Below, in pieces: positions 1 through 5,065 of a stretch of 5,065 nt of DNA. Position numbers and translations under genes: made by a program. Location: contig JAIORR010000246.1 of assembly GCA_021108055.1 (NCBI GenBank), positions 1-5,065 on the forward strand. Reading direction: 5' to 3'. How positions within the stretch are numbered: the stretch's first letter is position 1; each line of letters opens with the position of its first letter. The notes beneath the pieces are model-generated. The model was not told the origin of the DNA. It saw only the letters and a program-made list of their open reading frames with translations, and ran no database searches. This DNA comes from Candidatus Cloacimonadota bacterium. GTDB lineage: Bacteria > Cloacimonadota > Cloacimonadia > Cloacimonadales > TCS61.

Positions 1-1310
1 CATTAACAGTGGATTACAGTGAGGATATGTTAACAAATGGAACATCAGATCCTGTGATTACATTTCCTGTTGAAAATCCGCTTAGCACAATAACATTAAA
101 TCATGGTACCTGGTCAGATGCTGATACCTATGTAGCTTATTATAATGTTACAGATGCAGGTGAGACAATTCCGAATATCGATGTGCATATTGTAAGTGCT
201 ATAGATGATCCTGCAGGAAATATTCAGGTTCTTTATGATGAAGTAGATGTCTTTGGTATCGATACGGAAAATCCGGAAGTTGTTTCTGTAACTCCTTCTC
301 CTGTTTTAATTACAGATTCTGATACCGGAAGAGGAATATTCACATTAACAGTTGTTTATAATGAGGCTATGTTAACAGGCGGAACTGCAGATCCTGTAAT
401 TACATTCCCTGTTGAAAATCCGCTTGGCACAATTACATTTAGCAATGATAGTTGGTCGGATGCTGTCACTTATATTGCAACTTATAATGTAATCGATGTA
501 AATGAGACAATTCCGGATATTGATGTACATATTGGAAGTGCTATAGATAATCCTGCCGGAAATACTCAGGTTCCTTATGATGAAGCAGATGTTTTCAGTA
601 TCGATACGGAAAATCCTGTAGTTACAAATGTAACACCTGCTCCTGCCTTAATTACAGATTCTGATGTTGGAATGAATACATTTACATTAACAATAGATTA
701 CAGTGAAAATATGTTAATAGATGGTCCTAGGGGAATAGCAGATCCGGTAATTACATTTCCTATTGAAGACCCACTTAATACGATAACATTTAATCACGGC
801 ATCTGGCCAGATGTTGATACTTATGTAGCTTATTATGATGTTATAGATGTAAATGAAACAATTCCGGATATCGATGTACATATAGAAGGTGCAAAAGATG
901 ATCCTGCTGAAAACACTCAGGTTCCTTATGATGAAGTAGATGTCTTTGATATCGATACGGAAAATCCGATAGCTATTTCCGTAACTCCTACTCCGGTTAT
1001 AATTACAGATGCAGATGTAGGAACCGGAACATTTACATTAGCAGTTGTTTATGATGAAGATATGTTAACAAATGGAACATCAGATCCTGTGATTACATTC
1101 CCGGTTGAAAACCCGCTGAACACAATTACCTTTAATAATGGATCGTGGCCAGATGCTGTCACTTATGTCGCAACTTATAATGTAACAGATATAAATGAAA
1201 CAATATGGGATATAGATGTACATATTGAAGGAGCTATAGATGATCCTGCCGGAAACACTCAGGTTCAATTTGATGAAGCCAATGTCTTTGATATTGATAC
1301 GGAAAATCCA
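1..1310 (+). repeat. Four tandem Ig-like domain repeats (about 114 codons each) within the first gene
   Basis: Units begin at the 'ITD(S/A)D' motif. Unit 0 is 5'-truncated (1-308), unit 1 is 309-650 (114 codons), unit 2 is 651-1001 (117 codons) and unit 3 is 1002-1310 (103 codons, without the linker). Shared landmarks are FTL-x-V-x-Y near the start, DPVITFP, a W about 35-40 residues in, TYVA-x-Y, DIDVHI, DPAGN, and DVF-x-IDTENP at the end. The D-x-AGN element and the beta-rich pattern are typical of bacterial Ig-like domains that build stalks in surface proteins. Unit 2 has a three-residue insertion ('GPRGIAD' against 'GGTAD'). More units probably lie upstream of the window. Confidence 0.9.
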
Positions 1311-2588
1311 ATTTCATCTGCTCTAACTGCTGTTTATAATTCTACTACAGGATGTATAGAAGTTGAATGGACAGCAAGTGATGCTAACGGTATTCTACAA
1401 GTTGAACTTTGGGTAAGCAAAGATGGTGCAGCATTCACTCTTGCTGATACCGACGTTACAGGTAATACAATTGGAACATTCCACTATTGTCTGGATCCGA
1501 GTCCATTAGTTTGTGAAGAAGGAACTTATGATTTCTATACTATCGCAACAGATAATCCAGGTAATGAAGAAGCTATTCCTGAAATTCCTGATGTTACAGA
1601 ATTTGTTGATATAGTAGCAACAAGATTTGTAATAACAACAACACCGAACTCTCCGGAATTTGGAACTTATTTTAATGTTAATATTGCTGCTGCAGATGAA
1701 GCTGGAATTCGTGATTGTGAATATTCTAATATTATTCATTTCCTTTCTAATTATTCAGATGATGTAACATTGCCTGACGAACCTTTACTAAGTAATGGAT
1801 ATCAGGTTTATGAAAACTGTATTGCATTTGAAACAATGGATGATCTGATAATCGAAGTTTACGGAATATATCCTTATGAAAACCACAGTTATTCAGATCC
1901 TATTGTAATTCAAGCTCCAACAATTGCTCCTCCTACAAATACAGCGGCTTACGATGTACCTGATGATGAAGGTGGATGGATTTATATCGATTATGAATTA
2001 TCACTTAACGACCCTTTCCACAGCTCTACAGAAATGCCAAATATTCATTATTATGTAGTAGAACGCGATGCTGACACTACAGCAGTTGAAAATTGGCAAG
2101 CTGTTGCTTATGTTTATGTTTATGATCCTCCGGTTGATGATAGTGCGTCAGTAATGATTGAGGTTCCTGTTGGTTTTGTGGAATATGACTATAGAATGGC
2201 TGCTGTATTTAACCAGGGATATCCAGTATTCGGTGGTAACGATGGTTCGGAATCTCATATTGAAGATCAAGGAAAAGGGCCTCTAGTAATTTACATTGAT
2301 GATTTTGAAAATCGTGATCAATGTTGGCAGTCTGATTGGGCTGATTGTGGTTCTGCTGCTGGTTCTCCTCAAGATCTGTCCGCACCGGTTATCACAAATA
2401 TTTATGTGGAATCAGGAAATGTTTACATAGAATGGGAAACTGTAAATAGAGCAACTTCATATACAGTTTACAGTGATACGGATCCATATGGTTCATTTAC
2501 AACAGTAGAACAAGCAGGAATAACAAGTACAAGTTGGAATGAACCTCTGGTAGATAAAAAGTTCTACCGTGTAACAGCTAATAATTAA
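1..2588 (+). CDS. Large multi-domain surface/extracellular protein with Ig-like repeats and C-terminal FN3-like domain (5' partial)
   Basis: The frame is open to the left edge. The codons before the GTG at base 9 read L-T and match the 'FTLTVxY' of later repeats, so the true start lies upstream and GTG-9 is internal. Residues below are counted from GTG-9; the stop is TAA at 2586. Residues 1-434 are tandem Ig-like repeats. Residues 435 to about 540 form a beta-sandwich module ('CIEVEWTASDANG', 'YDFYTIATDNPGN') typical of bacterial Ig/FN3 folds. About 541-635 look like a second such module. About 636-788 begin with 'AYDVPDDEGG' and resemble an FN3-like domain. Residues 789-859 are a final FN3-like domain ending 'FYRVTANN'. 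All seven cysteines (449, 494, 502, 570, 604, 772, 780) lie after the repeats, which suggests disulfides and an exported protein. No catalytic motif, membrane segment or classical type IX sorting domain is seen. A role in adhesion or surface structure is inferred; the ligand is unknown. Confidence 0.88.
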   Translation, partial: LTVDYSEDMLTNGTSDPVITFPVENPLSTITLNHGTWSDADTYVAYYNVTDAGETIPNIDVHIVSAIDDPAGNIQVLYDEVDVFGIDTENPEVVSVTPSPVLITDSDTGRGIFTLTVVYNEAMLTGGTADPVITFPVENPLGTITFSNDSWSDAVTYIATYNVIDVNETIPDIDVHIGSAIDNPAGNTQVPYDEADVFSIDTENPVVTNVTPAPALITDSDVGMNTFTLTIDYSENMLIDGPRGIADPVITFPIEDPLNTITFNHGIWPDVDTYVAYYDVIDVNETIPDIDVHIEGAKDDPAENTQVPYDEVDVFDIDTENPIAISVTPTPVIITDADVGTGTFTLAVVYDEDMLTNGTSDPVITFPVENPLNTITFNNGSWPDAVTYVATYNVTDINETIWDIDVHIEGAIDDPAGNTQVQFDEANVFDIDTENPISSALTAVYNSTTGCIEVEWTASDANGILQVELWVSKDGAAFTLADTDVTGNTIGTFHYCLDPSPLVCEEGTYDFYTIATDNPGNEEAIPEIPDVTEFVDIVATRFVITTTPNSPEFGTYFNVNIAAADEAGIRDCEYSNIIHFLSNYSDDVTLPDEPLLSNGYQVYENCIAFETMDDLIIEVYGIYPYENHSYSDPIVIQAPTIAPPTNTAAYDVPDDEGGWIYIDYELSLNDPFHSSTEMPNIHYYVVERDADTTAVENWQAVAYVYVYDPPVDDSASVMIEVPVGFVEYDYRMAAVFNQGYPVFGGNDGSESHIEDQGKGPLVIYIDDFENRDQCWQSDWADCGSAAGSPQDLSAPVITNIYVESGNVYIEWETVNRATSYTVYSDTDPYGSFTTVEQAGITSTSWNEPLVDKKFYRVTANN

Positions 2589-2652
2589 ATGGTAAATCTT
2601 TAATATCGTGCCAAGTTAGATATGTTGGCTGATCAAATTTTCAACTAAATTC

Positions 2653-2688
2653 TCAGGAGCTATCTGATATTTTTCAGATAGCTCCTGA
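2653..2688 (+). terminator. Perfect 15-bp stem hairpin after the first gene
   Basis: The arms at 2653-2667 and 2674-2688 are exact reverse complements, flanking the six-base loop TATTTT. The hairpin starts 64 bases after the stop codon at 2588, where a terminator would be expected. It is followed by a run of A and then mixed AT sequence, not a T tract, so it is not a textbook intrinsic terminator on the + strand. The minus-strand reading also lacks a clear T tract. A role in transcript termination or 3'-end protection is the best reading. The hairpin is certain; its role is inferred. Confidence 0.7.
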
Positions 2689-2748
2689 AAAAATTATCTA
2701 CTTTACTTAGAAAATATTAGTAATATCTATAAATGAATTATTTATTAT

Positions 2749-2776
2749 TTGGATTTTACTAATTAACTGTTATAAA
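2749..2776 (+). promoter_or_regulatory. Possible promoter upstream of the broken small gene
   Basis: TTGGAT at 2749-2754 and TATAAA at 2771-2776 are separated by 16 bases. The second box is one mismatch from a sigma-70 -10 element, while the first matches TTGACA at only three positions. The pair lies 28 bases before the ATG at 2805 and after the hairpin, so it is in a sensible place. Such boxes arise easily by chance in AT-rich DNA, and the host's sigma factor preference is not known. Confidence 0.25.
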
Positions 2777-2804
2777 AAAAGTTTGGGATTGTTTAACAAA
2801 GAAA

Positions 2805-3136
2805 ATGAAAAACTCAATAATTTTTTTATTAACAATTTTAATGTTTACAACAGCATTTTTTATTTGCTGATAATGACGAATGGGGAGCTTGGTTTAAAAC
2901 AAGTATGGAGATGAGCAAAGAGAATCCAATTGTTTATGAAGATAGGAACATTAATTTAGAAAGATGGAAAGAATTGGCTTATTGAATATTATAAAAAATA
3001 TCTTGAAAGAGATGATAATCGTGATAAAGAGAAAACGACAGATAAAGAAAGAAGAAATGGTTGTAGATCAAATATTCTTCATTTTAAAAGAGTCGCAAAT
3101 AGGTATAATTATTTAGAAAAGTTTCGGTTGGTTTAA
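2805..3136 (+). pseudogene. Small secreted-protein gene broken by two +1 frameshifts
   Basis: ATG at 2805 opens a signal-peptide-like stretch (MKNSIIFLLTILMFTTAF) that hits a stop at 2868. Dropping one T from the six-T run at 2856-2861 extends it to 'FLFA|DNDEWGAWFKTS', a good signal peptidase site, and the frame then runs to 'RWKELAY' before a stop at 2983. Dropping one T at 2979-2980 joins it to 'IEYYKKYLERDDNRDKEK' and on to TAA at 3134-3136. The repaired protein would have 109 residues: a signal peptide of about 21 residues, then a charged, probably helical mature part rich in K, R, D and E. Only a weak purine-rich stretch precedes the ATG. I do not recognise the family. The breaks could be real decay, slippage in a T run, or sequence/assembly errors. 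The continuity of protein-like sequence across three frames is the main support. Confidence 0.62.
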
Positions 3137-3222
3137 TGTATTTTAGGAATAATTTAATTATGTGGTTATTTTATTTTTTATTATGTTGATATTTTAAAGA
3201 AAATGTAAAAAAAGGAGTTATT
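3137..3222. other. Short AT-rich leader before the FG-GAP gene
   Basis: These 86 bases separate the stop of the broken small gene from the ATG at 3223. They are very T-rich and contain no hairpin or convincing promoter pair. The third gene may therefore be read from a promoter further upstream, together with the broken gene, or from one too weak to recognise here. Confidence 0.4.
3211..3217 (+). promoter_or_regulatory. Ribosome binding site for the FG-GAP/PKD gene
   Basis: AAAGGAG is a near-perfect Shine-Dalgarno sequence and sits five bases before the ATG at 3223. It fixes the start of the third gene, because the codons after this ATG at once give a signal peptide. Confidence 0.85.
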
Positions 3223-5065
3223 ATGAAAAAATTTGTTATTATTTTGTTTGTTCTTGTTTCTGCTATTTTATTTGCACAAGAGTATAACGAATACAATGAA
3301 TTTGGTTGGGGGCAGGACATGAGTAGAAGTAAACCAGCATTTATCGATATTGATAATGATGGATTACTGGATATGATTGTTGGAGAGCAAGATGGTGATC
3401 TTAGCCATTATGAGCAATCAGCAGCAGGTTCAACAGAATTTGTGCTGATAACAACAACTTTTGACGATATCAATGTGGGAGAATATCCCACACCTACTTT
3501 TACCGATATTGACAATGATGGTCTATTGGATTTGATTATCGGTGAAAGAGCAGGAAACCTAAATCATTATGAACAACAAAGCATTGGGTCTTATGAATTT
3601 GGTCTAATAGCAACTAATTTCAACAGTATAGACGTTGGAAGTGAATCTGTACCAACATTCACCGATATTGATAATGATGGTTTGTTGGATATGATTGTCG
3701 GAGAATTTTTCGGGAATCTTAATCATTATGAACAATTTGCAGTAGGATCAAGTAACTTTACCCTGTTAACCACTAATTTTAACGGCATTGATGTAGGATT
3801 TCGTTCCGCACCTTCTTTTATTGATTTTGATGAAGATGGTGTATTGGATATGATCGTAGGAGAACAAAATGGTAATTTAAACCATTATCAGCAATCTGCA
3901 TTAAATCCCAATACTTTTACATTAATAACATCCTCATTTAACAGCATTGATGTGGGATTTAAATCCTTTGCGGTATTTATTGATATAGATAATAACAATC
4001 TAATAGATATGATGATAGGAGAACAAGACGGTAATCTTAATCATTATGAACAAATAAGCACACATTCAGATGAATTTGTGATAATTACACCTATTTTTGC
4101 TTTTATCGATGTAGGAAATAATTCGATTCCAATTTTTAGTGATATTGATAATGATGGGCTGTTAGATATGCTCATAGGAAATAACGATGGTTATCTTGTT
4201 CATTATGAACAAACTGTTATTGGTTCGGATGAATTTGGATTAATTACTAATTCATTTAACAATATCGATGTGGGGAATAATTCTGCACCAACTTTAACTG
4301 ATCTAAATAATGATGGTCTATTAGATTTAATTATTGGAGAATATGATGGTAATCTTAATCATTATGAGCAGTCAGCAGTAGGTTCAAATGAATTTGTGCT
4401 GATGTCCACCAGTTTTATTAATAGTATTAATGTAGGATCATATTCCACGCCGTCTTTTACAGATATTAACAATGATGGCTTATTAGATTTGATCATTGGA
4501 GAAGATAGTGGCTATCTTTACCATTATGAACAAGATGCTGAAGGATCGTTTGAATTCGTACTGATAACGACATCTTTTAATAATATCGACATCGGCACCA
4601 AATCTACACCCATATTTACCGATATAGATCATAATGGTCTTCTGGATTTGATTATAGGTGAAGAAGATGGTAACCTCAACCACTATGAGCAAACAGCTTT
4701 TGATTCAGTAGAATTTAATTTGATTACTAACTCATTCAGGAGTATAAATGTAGAATCAAATTCCACTCCGACTTTTATCGATATTGATAATGACGGCTGG
4801 GAGGATTTGTTTATGGGAACGATCAATGGCGGAGTACATTATTATCAAATTGTACCGCCAGATGTAATTTTATATGCTGATTTTGTGACCTTAGATACCT
4901 TGGTGGTAATAGGGCAGCAAGTTCAGTTCACTGATCTTTCAACTGCAGATTATACTTTAATGACATCGTGGGAATGGGATTTTGACTTTGATGGAATTAT
5001 TGACAGTACAGGACAAACTCCAAATTGGACATATCTTGTACCAGGTGAATATACTGTTTCATTAA
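3223..5065 (+). CDS. Secreted FG-GAP/VCBS-repeat beta-propeller protein with PKD domain (3' partial)
   Basis: The frame runs from ATG 3223 to the window end without a stop (614 codons visible). Residues 1-18 (MKKFVIILFVLVSAILFA) form a signal peptide with cleavage likely before Q19. Residues 42-546 hold ten repeats of 53 residues with the core 'DIDNDGLLDLIIGE.DGNLNHYEQ'. This matches the FG-GAP/VCBS type, whose D-x-D-x-D-G-x-x-D loops bind calcium and whose units fold as beta-propeller blades. From about residue 547 a PKD domain starts, with the hallmark 'WEWDFDFDG' at 583-591 and 'YLVPGEYTVSL' at the edge, where it is cut. PKD domains usually serve as spacers or binding modules in extracellular proteins. 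The protein is thus exported and probably surface-bound or released; adhesion or polysaccharide binding is inferred. The missing C-terminus should contain any anchor or sorting signal. No catalytic domain is visible in this part. Confidence 0.92.
   Translation, partial: MKKFVIILFVLVSAILFAQEYNEYNEFGWGQDMSRSKPAFIDIDNDGLLDMIVGEQDGDLSHYEQSAAGSTEFVLITTTFDDINVGEYPTPTFTDIDNDGLLDLIIGERAGNLNHYEQQSIGSYEFGLIATNFNSIDVGSESVPTFTDIDNDGLLDMIVGEFFGNLNHYEQFAVGSSNFTLLTTNFNGIDVGFRSAPSFIDFDEDGVLDMIVGEQNGNLNHYQQSALNPNTFTLITSSFNSIDVGFKSFAVFIDIDNNNLIDMMIGEQDGNLNHYEQISTHSDEFVIITPIFAFIDVGNNSIPIFSDIDNDGLLDMLIGNNDGYLVHYEQTVIGSDEFGLITNSFNNIDVGNNSAPTLTDLNNDGLLDLIIGEYDGNLNHYEQSAVGSNEFVLMSTSFINSINVGSYSTPSFTDINNDGLLDLIIGEDSGYLYHYEQDAEGSFEFVLITTSFNNIDIGTKSTPIFTDIDHNGLLDLIIGEEDGNLNHYEQTAFDSVEFNLITNSFRSINVESNSTPTFIDIDNDGWEDLFMGTINGGVHYYQIVPPDVILYADFVTLDTLVVIGQQVQFTDLSTADYTLMTSWEWDFDFDGIIDSTGQTPNWTYLVPGEYTVSL
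3346..4860 (+). repeat. Ten tandem 53-codon FG-GAP/VCBS-like repeats
   Basis: Counting from the first Asp of each calcium loop, units start at 3346, 3505, 3664, 3823, 3982, 4141, 4300, 4462, 4621 and 4780. Every spacing is 159 bases except unit 7, which is 162 because of one extra residue in 'FINSINVG'. The consensus is DIDNDGLLD(M/L)I(V/I)GE..GNLNHYEQ....S.EF.LITT.FN.IDVG..S.PTFT. Unit 5 has 'DIDNNNLID', losing the loop glycine, and units 7 and 8 have Asn at the third loop position. Unit 10 is the most divergent ('DIDNDGWEDLFMG', 'VHYYQ') and stops after that strand, so it closes the array. HYEQ or a close variant (HYQQ, HYYQ) is kept in all units. Confidence 0.92.
4861..5065 (+). other. PKD domain, cut by the window end
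   Basis: The segment after the last propeller unit (residues 547-614) reads as a PKD-type Ig-like domain. 'ADFVTLDTLVVIGQQVQFTDLS' resembles the usual first strands, 'WEWDFDFDG' corresponds to the W-x-W-D-F-G-D-G core, and 'PNWTYLVPGEYTVSL' is the typical end. The 'DFDFDG' variant, without the usual Gly after the first Phe, is often seen in PKD domains that continue 'DGxIDS', as this one does ('DGIIDS'). A few residues of the last strand lie outside the window. Confidence 0.85.

Larger units (their letters stand above)
2589..2804. other. Intergenic region between first gene and broken small gene
   Basis: This AT-rich spacer holds no open frame of note. It contains the strong hairpin at 2653-2688, a possible promoter at 2749-2776, and a weak 5-bp inverted repeat (2610-2614 with 2625-2629, ten-base loop) that is probably chance. 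Nothing resembling a tRNA, riboswitch or insertion sequence end was seen. Confidence 0.6.

Noticed and set aside
9..11. GTG as start codon of the first gene
   Set aside because: The frame is open upstream and the preceding codons fit the internal repeat consensus. There is no signal peptide or ribosome binding site.
1080..1268. 62-codon open frame on the minus strand
   Set aside because: It lies wholly inside the Ig repeats and is a by-product of their codon pattern, with no ribosome binding site or recognisable product.
1506..1739. 77-codon open frame on the minus strand
   Set aside because: It is antisense to the beta-sandwich region, of low complexity (rich in I, S, N, C), with no protein-like features.
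2610..2629. Small inverted repeat GCCAA/TTGGC after the first gene
   Set aside because: It has a five-base stem and a ten-base loop, too weak to claim a function in this base composition.
4483..4692. 69-codon open frame on the minus strand
   Set aside because: It is antisense to the FG-GAP repeats, and its repeated 'KRCRYQYEF'-like text simply mirrors the repeat DNA.
3346..4860. CRISPR array or other DNA-level repeat array
   Set aside because: The 159-base periodicity is that of coding repeats. Conservation is at the protein level, with many synonymous changes and no short direct repeats with spacers.
3346..4860. EF-hand or dockerin calcium-binding repeats, suggested by D-x-D-x-D-G
   Set aside because: The 53-residue beta-rich unit with 'LLDLIIGE' after the loop fits FG-GAP/VCBS blades. 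There is no helix-loop-helix pattern or dockerin pair.

Overview
This AT-rich window (roughly one third G+C by eye) carries parts of three genes for exported proteins, all on the + strand. The style points to an uncultured member of the FCB group. Candidatus Cloacimonadota or a Bacteroidota relative is the best guess. The reasons are low G+C, giant secreted proteins made of Ig-like, fibronectin-like, FG-GAP and PKD modules, an 'AYDVPDDEGG' segment, and a C-terminal beta domain ending in 'FYRVTANN'. This placement comes from recognition of sequence style; no database search was run.

Bases 1-2588 hold the 3' part of a large surface or extracellular protein. It has at least four tandem Ig-like repeats of about 114 residues, followed by several beta-sandwich modules and a C-terminal FN3-like domain. 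The gene begins upstream of the window; the GTG at base 9 lies inside a repeat and is not its start. A perfect 15-bp inverted repeat at 2653-2688 follows the stop and probably ends the transcript.

Bases 2589-3222 have no intact gene. They do contain what looks like a small secreted-protein gene (2805-3136) broken by two +1 frameshifts. Removing one T at each of two places restores a 109-residue protein with a clean signal peptide.

Bases 3223-5065 hold the 5' part of a third gene, open at the window end. It has a strong ribosome binding site, an 18-residue signal peptide, ten 53-residue FG-GAP/VCBS-like repeats with D-x-D-x-D-G calcium loops (probably beta-propeller blades), and then the start of a PKD domain.

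The two large proteins look like extracellular or cell-surface proteins for adhesion or polymer binding. No enzyme, defence, mobile-element, CRISPR, tRNA or rRNA feature was seen. The most interesting points are the alternating ABAB history of the Ig repeats, the doubly frameshifted small gene, and the ten-unit propeller-like array. I found no clear evidence of a new multi-gene system.
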